Assembly: GCA_002297505.1 (NCBI GenBank)
Contig: DBLQ01000049.1
Location: forward strand, 1-25,629
Direction: 5' to 3'
DNA: 25,629 bases
Origin: Flavobacteriales bacterium UBA720
Lineage (GTDB): Bacteria; Bacteroidota; Bacteroidia; Flavobacteriales; Weeksellaceae
The translations under genes were made by a program, and so were the position numbers. Below are positions 16,334-23,977 of this stretch, piece by piece. Within the stretch, counting starts at the first letter, position 1. Each line of letters opens with the position of its first letter. The notes below the pieces were generated by a model. The model was not told the DNA's origin. It saw only the letters and a list, made by a program, of their open reading frames with translations, and made no database searches.

Positions 16334-16353
16334 CTTTAAATACACTATATTTA
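16322..16353 (+). promoter_or_regulatory. Candidate promoter of the dprA-like/PRTase operon
   Basis: TTTG at 16322-16325 and TATATTTA at 16346-16353 (one mismatch to TAnnTTTG) are 20 bases apart, the spacing expected for the Bacteroidetes -33/-7 promoter. The predicted transcription start is some 15-20 bases before the ATG at 16381. Confidence 0.45.
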
Positions 16354-16380
16354 CAATGTTCATTTAAAGTTTGAGTATTT

Positions 16381-17055
16381 ATGCAAATCAGTTCTTTTAA
16401 CAGCTACTATGATAAACTGACCACCGTTGAGAAAAAAAACAGTCCCAAAGAATTATTTTATAAAGGGGATTTTTCTCTGTTGGAAAATGGAAGGAGAGTA
16501 GCAGTTGTAGGTTCACGTAAGGTATCAGAACTTGGTATCCGAAGAGCAAGAAAGATTGCCAAATTCTTAGTACAAAATGATATTACGGTTGTTAGCGGTT
16601 TAGCGGAAGGAATTGATACGATAGCTCATAAAACGGCAATTGAATCTCAAGGTCAAACAATAGGTGTCATAGGAACTCCAATTGACAAATATTTTCCTGC
16701 TGAAAACAAAGAACTTCAAGATTTTATTGCTGAAAATCATTTGCTGATTTCTCAGTTTCCTGAAAACTATCCAGTAACTCCTAAAAGTTTTCCGATAAGA
16801 AATAGAACGATGGCATTAATTAGTGATGCCACCATTATTATTGAAGCTAGTGAGAAAAGCGGAACAAAACATCAGGGATGGGAGGCTCTAAGATTAGGAA
16901 GACAACTACTTATTATGGAAAATGTGCTCAATGATAAAATCTCGTGGGCAGAAGAAATGCTTAGTTATGGTGCTCAAGTATTGACTAATGATAATTTTGA
17001 ATTCTTGATTGAAAGCATTCCTTTTCTAACAACAAAAAAAGAGTATGTCTTTTGA
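16381..17055 (+). CDS. DprA-like SLOG-fold protein
   Basis: A 224-residue protein consisting of a Rossmann-like DprA/Smf (SLOG superfamily) domain. Motifs in order are VAVVGSR (Gly44-Arg46), VSGLAEGID (Ser72-Asp79), FPIRNRTMA (Arg140, Asn141, Arg142) and EASEKSGTKHQGWEAL (residues 155-170). These are the nucleotide or DNA-binding pocket residues of DprA. The N-terminal SAM-like and C-terminal winged-helix domains of competence DprA are absent, so this is a minimal form. Its 3' end overlaps the phosphoribosyltransferase gene by 11 bases, so the two are coupled. SLOG proteins also occur in nucleotide-centred conflict systems, and here that is at least as likely as transformation. AT-rich sequence suggests recent acquisition. 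Confidence 0.9.
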   Translation: MQISSFNSYYDKLTTVEKKNSPKELFYKGDFSLLENGRRVAVVGSRKVSELGIRRARKIAKFLVQNDITVVSGLAEGIDTIAHKTAIESQGQTIGVIGTPIDKYFPAENKELQDFIAENHLLISQFPENYPVTPKSFPIRNRTMALISDATIIIEASEKSGTKHQGWEALRLGRQLLIMENVLNDKISWAEEMLSYGAQVLTNDNFEFLIESIPFLTTKKEYVF

Positions 17056-17653
17056 GTTTCTTACATTCTTGGCGTATTCCCCAAGAGGTAAGTCTGAAAT
17101 AGAAATTACTTCGCGTACTGTGGCTGGTTCTTGCAAAAATGGAGACGTAAGTTTTAGCACAAGATTAAGCCAACGAATAAATGAGAGCAACTTATCTGAT
17201 TATTTTTCAAACTCAGTATTAGTACCTGTTCCCAGAAGTACACCGCTTGTTGAAGGAGCTGTTTTTCCAGCACAAATCATCTGCGAAACATTTGTGAAAA
17301 ATGGACTAGGAGAAAGCGTCGCTAGTTGTGTAAATCGTGCATACGCAATACCTAAATCAAGTAGTCAGTTTCATGCTGAAACAAGAAATACTGTACAAAT
17401 CCACCAAGAAAGTCTTATTATCAAACCAGTTCTTATTAGTGAACCTACTATCATAGTTGTTGACGATATCCTAACTTTAGGTAGAACTTCATTCGCAACA
17501 GCACTAGAACTCCAAAAAAATTATCCTGATAAAGAAATCAAAATATTCTGTGCTATAAGAACAAGAGGCTGGAAGAATCTAGAAAATATTATAGATGTTA
17601 GCCGTGGAAAAATGCATCTTGCTGTGAATGGGGGAGTGCAGATGCCTGATTGA
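17045..17653 (+). CDS. ComFC-like phosphoribosyltransferase
   Basis: A 202-residue protein starting at ATG 17045 inside the end of the DprA-like gene. The type I PRTase PRPP loop is clear: IIVVDDILTLGRTSFATA, with Asp140-Asp141 and Thr144-Thr148. VLVPVPRSTPLVEG at residues 58-71 resembles the ComF/GntX substrate-side segment. The zinc-binding cysteines typical of N-terminal ComFC are not evident. The family moves phosphoribosyl groups from PRPP to bases or related acceptors, but the acceptor here is unknown. Pairing with a DprA-like protein recalls the competence genes dprA and comFC. It may instead form a two-gene conflict module that modifies or senses a nucleotide. A terminator follows about 60 bases downstream. 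Confidence 0.85.
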   Translation: MSFEFLTFLAYSPRGKSEIEITSRTVAGSCKNGDVSFSTRLSQRINESNLSDYFSNSVLVPVPRSTPLVEGAVFPAQIICETFVKNGLGESVASCVNRAYAIPKSSSQFHAETRNTVQIHQESLIIKPVLISEPTIIVVDDILTLGRTSFATALELQKNYPDKEIKIFCAIRTRGWKNLENIIDVSRGKMHLAVNGGVQMPD

Positions 17654-17711
17654 AAATTAAAATATTACCTAACTTATAGATCGCGAGGAATTTCTTTATA
17701 TTTTTATAGAT

Positions 17712-17730
17712 TACGGTTTTCCGTATTTTT
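17712..17730 (+). terminator. Terminator of the dprA-like/PRTase operon
   Basis: TACGG-TTTT-CCGTA hairpin followed by TTTTTGTTTTA, 58 bases after the PRTase stop. The stem is short (5 bp) but the T-run is good. Confidence 0.6.
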
Positions 17731-17801
17731 GTTTTATTACTAAACTCTAATTTTACTGCTAATTCACTAAAAGCGAAAAATAAATTGCTTAGGTAAAACA
17801 T

Positions 17802-17848
17802 TTGAACAAAAAATAATAAGTTAGATATATTATGCTGATTTTGTTCAA
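17802..17848. promoter_or_regulatory. Widely spaced inverted repeat upstream of the ABC-3C operon
   Basis: TTGAACAAAA (17802-17811) and TTTTGTTCAA (17839-17848) are perfect 10-bp inverted copies separated by 27 bases, 50 bases before the first ABC-3C gene. Inside it, TTTG at 17801-17804 and TATATTAT at 17826-17833 have promoter-like spacing (21 bases). The layout suits an operator flanking the promoter. Confidence 0.5.
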
Positions 17849-17897
17849 TTTGCTATTTTTTTTTATTTTAGTAAAAATTAACAACCGTAATTAATCT

Positions 17898-19127
17898 ATG
17901 TCTGACTCCGCTGCTGGTTCTATTGCTGGTTTTCTATTCCAGTTTGAGAAGGCTCTAATCTTGTTAGCTACACTTGACAATACTACAGATATCGTTTCTT
18001 TAGAACAAGTCGACGATGTCGCTATACAAAATGAAGAGGACATTGTTTTGGTTACTATTCAGTCAAAACATAGTATTTGTCCAAACGGTACAACTTTCCA
18101 GGATACAAGTAAATCATTGTGGAGAACTATACAAATATGGATTGAAAAACTTGAAAAGGGTATTTTTAATAATTCTACAAAATTTGTTTGCTCTACAAAT
18201 AAAAAAATAGAAAGTCATTCATTACTTCACAAAATAAAACACTTAGATTTTGATCAGGCTTTATTGGAGATTAGACAGGTATTGGATAAGCAAAAAGAAA
18301 AGATTAAAAATCTATCAGATAAAGAATCGGGACAGTCAATTAAACAAATAGTAAAACTTATAGAATTTGCACTTTCTAAGGAAGAAAAGCTAAAAATAAT
18401 AAAAAAGAATCTTGAGATTGAGGATCAGGAATCTTTGAAAGAAAAATTTCTTGTAGCAGCACATCTCACAACAGATAATTACTCACAATCAAGGAAAGAC
18501 GTTATTTATGATACAATGTACGGCTGGATCGTAAATGCTAGTAAGGCAAAGTGGTTGCAGGGTGTAGGCATTGGTGCTACTTTTACAAAAAAGGATTTTG
18601 ACTTAAAATTTTCGTTTGTAAACTCTAACCCAGCTATTGTCAATGCAGTTTTCAGGAAAAAGGATGATTTAGGAAAAATTGATTCCAATAAATTGTCTGA
18701 AGCAAGAAAGGAATTGTTTGTAAGGCAAATTTCAGATATAAATCGTAAAAAGTCTGCAAAAGAAAGGCTTATTGAAAGTGCAATTCTTGACTTTATCTAT
18801 CATGATATTGAGATGGCACATATTGTTCGTGGAGGTAATTTTACGGAGCCAGATTTTAGAAAATTTCAGGATTTGTGTTTAGACAGATGGCAAAAATTCG
18901 TGGACACTGTAATTATAAATGAATTAGATGATTACAGTGAAGTGGAAAAGAATAATATGGCAGTAAAGATTTTCGACACAATAATGAATAACATAGAAAT
19001 CAATTTTCAAGAAGGTTTTGCTTTTAATTCTTCAAATAGTTACATCCGTAATGGAACATTTCTTAAATTGTCTAACATTCCAAAAATTGGATGGCATCCA
19101 GACTGGGAATCAAAATACAAGAAATGA
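17898..19127 (+). CDS. ABC-3C system protein: N-terminal nuclease-like domain plus ABC-3C C-terminal domain
   Basis: A 409-residue protein, first gene of a three-gene operon. Residues 7-60 (GSIAGFLFQFEKALILL, VSLEQVDDVAIQ, VTIQSKHS) fit the dsDNA nuclease fold of DUF4297/Cap4-type PD-(D/E)xK effectors: the GxxxQ entry motif, Glu36, Asp39/Asp40, and Gln55-x-Lys57. A Lys/Glu-rich helical middle follows (about 95-200). The C-terminal 110 residues end in FLKLSNIPKIGWHPDWE (Gly398-Pro401), the tail seen in the large subunit of ABC-three-component conflict systems. Cleavage of DNA when the ATPase partner senses an invader is the expected role; this is inferred, not shown. ATGA overlap links it to the next gene. 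Confidence 0.82.
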   Translation: MSDSAAGSIAGFLFQFEKALILLATLDNTTDIVSLEQVDDVAIQNEEDIVLVTIQSKHSICPNGTTFQDTSKSLWRTIQIWIEKLEKGIFNNSTKFVCSTNKKIESHSLLHKIKHLDFDQALLEIRQVLDKQKEKIKNLSDKESGQSIKQIVKLIEFALSKEEKLKIIKKNLEIEDQESLKEKFLVAAHLTTDNYSQSRKDVIYDTMYGWIVNASKAKWLQGVGIGATFTKKDFDLKFSFVNSNPAIVNAVFRKKDDLGKIDSNKLSEARKELFVRQISDINRKKSAKERLIESAILDFIYHDIEMAHIVRGGNFTEPDFRKFQDLCLDRWQKFVDTVIINELDDYSEVEKNNMAVKIFDTIMNNIEINFQEGFAFNSSNSYIRNGTFLKLSNIPKIGWHPDWESKYKK

Positions 19128-19666
19128 TGAAAAAAGTAAATAATAGTTCTTTATTAATAGAGAATTACAATTTGTTTGAGTTGATGCAGAATGACGCTCT
19201 TGGTGTTATAGCTCTGCATAGTTTTACTTTAGGTTATCACACTATCGCAAAAAATAGAAAAAACGATGTAACATTTCCCAAACTTGAATATCTGTTTTTT
19301 GTACTTCCTATTGTTTACAACTATTCAGCAATGCTGAGTTTTTTGAACTCAAATGAATTATATACGGCGCTAATGAAGGAGCACTCTATATTACTTGGCC
19401 TTCAAGACAGAGCTTATAAAATGACGAAACAGACTTTCAATGGATTAAATGTTGCGTTTAGTAAAAAAGTTCTCAGTATCAATAAGCAAAACGGAACAAT
19501 AATTTTATTACGGCCGCACACAGTAAAAAAGTTAGCATTAACAATGTCTTCAAATACTTCATATGACAGTGTCAAACAAATTCAAGACAGTGCCTATAAA
19601 TTGGGAAGTATTTTTGCAAAAAAACATGATAAAAACATACAGAACGATCTAAATATTAGATTTTAA
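19124..19666 (+). CDS. ABC-3C system middle component
   Basis: A 180-residue protein. The ATG at 19124 overlaps the preceding stop (ATGA) and is preferred to an in-frame ATG at 19091 that would overlap by 37 bases. It is mostly helical. It begins with NYNLFELMQNDALGVIALHSF, continues with LEYLFFVLPIVYNY and ends in YKLGSIFAKKHDKNI followed by LNIRF. This is the pattern of the small middle component (MC) found between the large subunit and the ATPase in ABC-3C operons. The role is thought to be a bridging or regulatory subunit with no catalytic motif, and none is seen here. Its last base is the first base of the ATPase start codon. Confidence 0.8.
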   Translation: MMKKVNNSSLLIENYNLFELMQNDALGVIALHSFTLGYHTIAKNRKNDVTFPKLEYLFFVLPIVYNYSAMLSFLNSNELYTALMKEHSILLGLQDRAYKMTKQTFNGLNVAFSKKVLSINKQNGTIILLRPHTVKKLALTMSSNTSYDSVKQIQDSAYKLGSIFAKKHDKNIQNDLNIRF

Positions 19667-21711
19667 TGAAATTAAAGATTAAAAATATTTTATTGTATCC
19701 CTTGGATGATACCCTAGATCCAAAAATTATTAAGTTTGAAGAAAACAAGGTCAATGTTATTACGGGATACAGTCAGCGAGGTAAATCTGCCATTATATCT
19801 ATTATTGATTACTGCTTAGGCAGTAGCGAGTGTGATATACCGGTTGGGACGATTAGAGAAAAAGTTGACAAATTCGCGATTTATATAGCTTTGGGAGATC
19901 AATCTATTTTTTTAGCGAGAGATTGTCCAGGGAATAATGGTAAAGTTTCCGATGTAATGTACATGTATGATGTTCAGGGAAAAGGCGATAATCCTTCTTT
20001 GAATTCTAATGATTGGATCAAAGATTCAGGGAAATATAAAACAAATAGAGATAAGGTTAAAAATTTCTTAAGTGTTAAAGCTGGTTTTGAGAATATTTCC
20101 ATTAATAACGAAAATCAGAAAGAGGAAACTACTGCTAGTTTTCGAGATACAGCTGCATTTATGTTTCAGCCACAAAACATTATTGCTAATCCGACAACAA
20201 TATTTTACAAAACTGATACTTTTGAACATTTACGTCGTTTGCGAACATTGTTTCCTTTAGTATTAGGATATAAATCGTATGAAATTTTAAATCTAGAAAG
20301 TGAAATTGAAGCTTTGGAGCGTGACGAAAAAGAGAAGTCGAGGAAGCTTGATGATCTTCGTTTACAGTATGAGCATTGGCAATCTGATGTTTATGAATAT
20401 TATACTAAGGCAATAAATCTGGGTCTTTCAAATGCTGATATTAGTTTTGAGTCTGCAAGTGTCAACCTAATAAGAGAAGAATTGAAAAAGATTGTTTCTG
20501 ATGTGAAAAATAATAGATTTCTCAAAGAAGGATCAGCCTTGAGGTACTCTCAGAAACTGGAACAACTGGATCAAGATAGAATACGTTTAACCAGAGAGTT
20601 GGATGATTTGAGAGTTGGATTACAAAAAATTCAACAGTTTGATCGTTCTAAAACCGATTATGTTGAAAATGTTTCGGTTGAACTTGATAAGAGACTAAAA
20701 CCAGTCGATTGGCTTTTGCAACAAAAGGGTACTAACATCTGTCCATTTTGTGATTCTGTCTCTGAAAAAGCAATTGATACTTTGATAAATCTTCAAAATG
20801 AGAGACAAAAAAATCTGAAGGTATTAGAAGCCGCAAAATCTGAAAGCTTTAGTTTTGAAAAAGAAAAAGGAGATTACAAGGAAAAGATAAAGGCGAAAGA
20901 GCGAGATATTGTAAAGATTGATACTAACATCCAAATTCTTAGAAGTGAAGATCGAAAAAATTATCAAAAATTTCAAGACATATTTGAATTTAGTGGAAAA
21001 ATTGAGCATGTCCTTGAAAATTTGGAAAAAATTTCTCCGTCAGCTGATTTAGCTAAAGAAATAGAAGCTCTAGCTGCTGAATTATTTAGGAAGAGAGGTA
21101 AATTGAGAGGATTAAAAGAAAAATTTGATAAGGAGTATTGTCTAAAAAAAGTTTCAGATGCCATAGCCAATTATGTTAGAATTCTTCCAATCGAAAATAA
21201 AAGTCAAAGGAGGGTGCTATTGGATCCTGAAATCAGCATTGGAATTCGTATTGAAGATACAAGAACAAAAAATATAAATTTTTTATATAAACTTGGTAGC
21301 GGTGCAAACCATATGTGTTTTCATTTAGCTACTATGCTTGGTTTGCATGAATATTTTCTTAGCCTTCCTGAGTCAGGTAAGAGAAACTATATTCCATCAT
21401 TATTGGTGTTGGATCAACCTAGTCAAGTATATTTTCCAGAAGATTTTAAAGATTTCGAGAACGATAACATTGATAAAGAAAAAAAAGCAAAAATATCAGA
21501 AGATATAGAGAATACGGCTTTGATTTTTCAGGCTTGTAGTAAGTTTATGGATAGTAATAACTTCAAGACTCAAATTATTGTCCTTGAGCACGCTTCCAAG
21601 TCAACTTGGGGGGATGATTCGAATATTCACTTGGTCGAGGAATGGAGAGGTTCTTTTGATGATCCTGATAGTAACTACAATGCGCTGATCCCAAGAACGT
21701 GGTTTGATTAA
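19666..21711 (+). CDS. DUF3732 SMC/Rad50-like ABC ATPase of the ABC-3C system
   Basis: A 681-residue ATPase with split head domains and a coiled coil. N-terminal Walker A is GYSQRGKS (residues 34-41), followed by IIDYCLGSSECDIP. A central coiled coil (about 200-500) is broken by a CPFC pair (Cys359, Cys362) like the zinc hook of Rad50. The C-terminal half carries the signature-like LGSGANHM (from Leu543), Walker B LLVLDQPSQVYFP with Asp583, and a switch histidine in LEHAS (His642). This matches DUF3732, the ATPase of ABC-3C operons. It probably binds foreign DNA or a replication intermediate and licenses the nuclease-like partner. Base composition is clearly AT-richer than the tra genes. Confidence 0.92.
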   Translation: MKLKIKNILLYPLDDTLDPKIIKFEENKVNVITGYSQRGKSAIISIIDYCLGSSECDIPVGTIREKVDKFAIYIALGDQSIFLARDCPGNNGKVSDVMYMYDVQGKGDNPSLNSNDWIKDSGKYKTNRDKVKNFLSVKAGFENISINNENQKEETTASFRDTAAFMFQPQNIIANPTTIFYKTDTFEHLRRLRTLFPLVLGYKSYEILNLESEIEALERDEKEKSRKLDDLRLQYEHWQSDVYEYYTKAINLGLSNADISFESASVNLIREELKKIVSDVKNNRFLKEGSALRYSQKLEQLDQDRIRLTRELDDLRVGLQKIQQFDRSKTDYVENVSVELDKRLKPVDWLLQQKGTNICPFCDSVSEKAIDTLINLQNERQKNLKVLEAAKSESFSFEKEKGDYKEKIKAKERDIVKIDTNIQILRSEDRKNYQKFQDIFEFSGKIEHVLENLEKISPSADLAKEIEALAAELFRKRGKLRGLKEKFDKEYCLKKVSDAIANYVRILPIENKSQRRVLLDPEISIGIRIEDTRTKNINFLYKLGSGANHMCFHLATMLGLHEYFLSLPESGKRNYIPSLLVLDQPSQVYFPEDFKDFENDNIDKEKKAKISEDIENTALIFQACSKFMDSNNFKTQIIVLEHASKSTWGDDSNIHLVEEWRGSFDDPDSNYNALIPRTWFD

Positions 21712-21744
21712 AAAACTATTTTTTTATTGAAATAAATTTATTAA

Positions 21745-22344
21745 TTACCCCAATATTTTTTTAATAAATGCTTTATGTTCTTCGGTTCGGTGATTGCGTC
21801 TTTTTGCAACTGCTCTTAATTCATTAGAAAAGTCTTCAACAGGATTCCATTCGTTGTAAATTTTCTTCTTTATACCATACTTTTCTGATAAATCATTTGA
21901 AAGTTTGTTAGCTATTAATCCGAATTGACAGTAATAGAATTTTCTTTCATCAAACCAATCTTGATAATCGGGAGGGTATGCAATAAGGTGAGATGCATTA
22001 ATAATTCTGTTGCCATCTTCTATTTCAGCGGGAAAAGACAGAAGTGCAAACATCAAGTCTGCATCAATACTTTTCCAATCGACATCATCAGGATAATTTG
22101 GAGCTGCTGGAATGTTGATTTGAGGGACAAGACAGTTTTCCTTTGACCTTTGTCCTTCACATAACCCGTCATCTTTCACTACGGCAGCGCAGTCTTCCAT
22201 ATACTTATCTAAAATGCAAACAACTCTAATTGCAAGATAGCGGGCATTTTTTTCGGCTTCTCTGTTAGTAGTCCAATAGGATTGAAACCAAGAAATTCCA
22301 GATCCAACAAGAACTCCTAGTAATCCAAAAATTGCTTCAGTCAT
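21745..22344 (-). CDS. Membrane-anchored protein of unknown function
   Basis: A 199-residue protein not assigned to a known family. Residues 4-22 (AIFGLLGVLVGSGISWFQSY) form one membrane helix, so the rest is probably a cytoplasmic domain held at the inner membrane. That domain begins with a basic helix (NREAEKNARYLAIRVV) and contains SIDADLMFALLSFPAEIEDG and a Lys-rich C-terminus. Three cysteines lie between residues 43 and 67. Its stop lies 33 bases from the ABC-3C ATPase stop, in the opposite direction, so it has its own promoter. AT-rich like the island, it is likely the last gene inside the element. A membrane effector, regulator or unrelated cargo are all possible. Confidence 0.75.
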   Translation of the reverse strand: MTEAIFGLLGVLVGSGISWFQSYWTTNREAEKNARYLAIRVVCILDKYMEDCAAVVKDDGLCEGQRSKENCLVPQINIPAAPNYPDDVDWKSIDADLMFALLSFPAEIEDGNRIINASHLIAYPPDYQDWFDERKFYYCQFGLIANKLSNDLSEKYGIKKKIYNEWNPVEDFSNELRAVAKRRNHRTEEHKAFIKKILG

Positions 22345-22688
22345 TAGTTTAAATTTGAATTACAATATAAGAAATTCTTGTCTAGCTTTAACATAGGGAC
22401 ATTTATTTTAATTTTGGGAATTATATATTTTAATGTACTAAATAAAAAATTCTATGTTTCTAAATCAATCTTGCTGTTTACATTTAGTGAAAAAAACATA
22501 TTTTTCGTGTAAAAGATAACTAAATTTTCCAACAGTGTTTTCTGCAATAAGTACATTTATTTATATTTAAAATGATTGCCTTAAAGCGCCAAATTTGACA
22601 TTTAACAGCCACAATAATTCTCAATTAAAATGTTTCTCTAATTTGTTTTTAGGTAATATAATTTACTAAATTTCTATTGAAGAGAGTT

Positions 22689-22734
22689 GCGCAATTTTAT
22701 TTAAATCTTCTACAAAAGTGTTCGAAAATTGCAC
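22689..22734. repeat. Inverted repeat near the putative element end
   Basis: GCGCAATTTT (22689-22698) and AAAATTGCAC (22725-22734) are inverted copies matching at 9 of 10 positions, separated by 26 bases. Their form suits paired recombinase arm or core sites, but AT-rich DNA makes chance pairing possible. Confidence 0.4.
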
Positions 22735-22747
22735 CTCCGAGGTCACT

Positions 22748-22777
22748 AAAACCTCCTATTTATAGGAGGTTTTTTTT
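22748..22777 (+). terminator. Strong terminator without an upstream gene
   Basis: A perfect 11-bp stem, AAAACCTCCTA with its complement around TTTA, is followed by a run of eight T. No plus-strand gene ends just before it; the nearest upstream neighbour is oriented the other way. It may be the terminator of a host gene or small RNA separated from its partner by insertion of the element. Confidence 0.85.
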
Positions 22778-22934
22778 ATTGAAAATCCACAGAAAGCAGG
22801 TGTTTTCCGATTGAGTATCGAAATCGTCATTAAGGAAATTTGCAAATATTAAGTGTAACCTACAGCAGGAAAGTCCACATTAATGTTCGAATGCTAAAAT
22901 TCATTCCTGTATATTACTCAAAATTAAATTGATA

Positions 22935-23738
22935 ATGAATCATAAATTAGTAAAAACATTAGCGTTAGGAAGCTTGTTGGCATTTGGGTTTTCCAATGCT
23001 CAGAACAAACCAAAAGTTGTTCTCGACAACTTTTTCAATAACGAAAAACGGGAAAACAAAGAAACCAAAGCTTTGGAATCTTGGCATTACACATGGAACG
23101 ATACCACTAACGGCGGATTTTCTATCTTGGGCGAGCTTTTCCGGAAACAAGGCGCGGAAATCAATACCCTGACTACAGCACCTTCTAAAAGTGATCTGAA
23201 GAACGCCAATATTTACATTATCGTTGACCCCGATATCGACAAAGAAGCTTACGGCGGAAAAGCCAACTTAATGGATGCAAAATCGATTAAAAACATTGAA
23301 AACTGGGTAAAAAAAGGTGGCGTTTTGGTTTTGTTGAGCAATGATAAAGGCAATTCAGAGTTCGAACACTTCAACAAGCTTGCGGAGAAGTTCGGAATTC
23401 ATTTTAACGATGACAGTATCAACAGGCTGAAAGGCAGAGAGTTTGAAAAAGGTGCAGTGTACGTTAGACCCGGAAATGAAGTGTTTTCGGAACTTAAATT
23501 ATACATGAAAGAAGTAAGCACGATTTCGGTAAAATCTCCCGCTAAACCATTACTGCATGCTGAAAACCAGGTAATCGGAGCCATTGCAAAAGTGGGAAAA
23601 GGAACGGTGTTCGCTTTGGATGACCCTTGGTGTTATAACGAATACATTGACGGGAAAAAACTTACTGAGGATTTTTCCAATTACGAAGGAACCGAAGAAT
23701 GGGTAAAGTGGTTGCTTAAGCAGAGTTCTAAGAATTAA
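22935..23738 (+). CDS. Secreted DUF4350 / GATase-like protein
   Basis: A 267-residue exported protein. ATG 22935 is chosen over a TTG two codons upstream. Signal peptide residues 1-22 (MNHKLVKTLALGSLLAFGFSNA) precede the mature N-terminus. WHYTWNDTTNGGFSILGELF, IYIIVDPDIDKE, NWVKKGGVLVLLSNDKGN and FALDDPWCYNEY resemble the glutamine-amidotransferase-like (DUF4350-type) domain that in Bacteroidetes is often fused to, or encoded near, GH105 unsaturated rhamnogalacturonyl hydrolases. No catalytic Cys-His pair is evident, so an enzymatic role is doubtful; it may bind carbohydrate breakdown products in the periplasm. Codon use is host-like and less AT-rich than the island, so it is probably chromosomal. 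Confidence 0.7.
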   Translation: MNHKLVKTLALGSLLAFGFSNAQNKPKVVLDNFFNNEKRENKETKALESWHYTWNDTTNGGFSILGELFRKQGAEINTLTTAPSKSDLKNANIYIIVDPDIDKEAYGGKANLMDAKSIKNIENWVKKGGVLVLLSNDKGNSEFEHFNKLAEKFGIHFNDDSINRLKGREFEKGAVYVRPGNEVFSELKLYMKEVSTISVKSPAKPLLHAENQVIGAIAKVGKGTVFALDDPWCYNEYIDGKKLTEDFSNYEGTEEWVKWLLKQSSKN

Positions 23739-23977
23739 CTCAAATGTGCAATCGATTGAAATTATATAATTTGAAATATTAAACTTCATCGAATCACATT
23801 CTTATTTATGACGAAGCTTTTCTAATGTTCTTTTGTGTTGTTCTGTCTGCGCTTTGCGAATCAAAAAGACTGTGCCAAGCTATTTCGCAAAATTTCGGTA
23901 AAGAAATCGAATTGCGGAAACTTATTTTGAGGTGAAAGATTACCCAGACCTAGGCGCAGACACAATTTACTTCCGCA

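Larger units (their letters stand above)
15995..16380. other. Non-coding divergent region between ssb and dprA-like gene
   Basis: No supportable gene. About 16160-16260 is richer in G+C than its surroundings and contains short complementary words (GCCGT at 16196-16200 against ACGGC at 16223-16227). This suggests a structured leader or a binding site. The right third is extremely AT-rich and carries repeated AATACACT-type words and a perfect palindrome, listed separately. The region must hold the promoters of both divergent operons. Confidence 0.5.
22345..22934. other. Non-coding region, probable right boundary of the element
   Basis: About 590 bases with no supportable gene; very AT-rich to about 22670. 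It then contains an inverted repeat and a terminator that has no gene upstream on its strand. Base composition and gene content change from mobile cargo to chromosomal genes across this region. No tRNA or recognisable repeated att core could be read, and the matching left end is outside the window. Confidence 0.55.

Noticed and set aside
22711..22745. 3' end of a tRNA gene (TTCGAAA followed by CACCTCCG) as an attachment site
   Set aside because: The bases flanking the loop do not form a five-pair T stem, so it is not a tRNA end.
22834..22843. GGAAATTTGC resembling the CTnDOT-type core GTANNTTTGC
   Set aside because: One fixed position differs and such a short AT-rich word is expected by chance; without the other end it cannot be tested.
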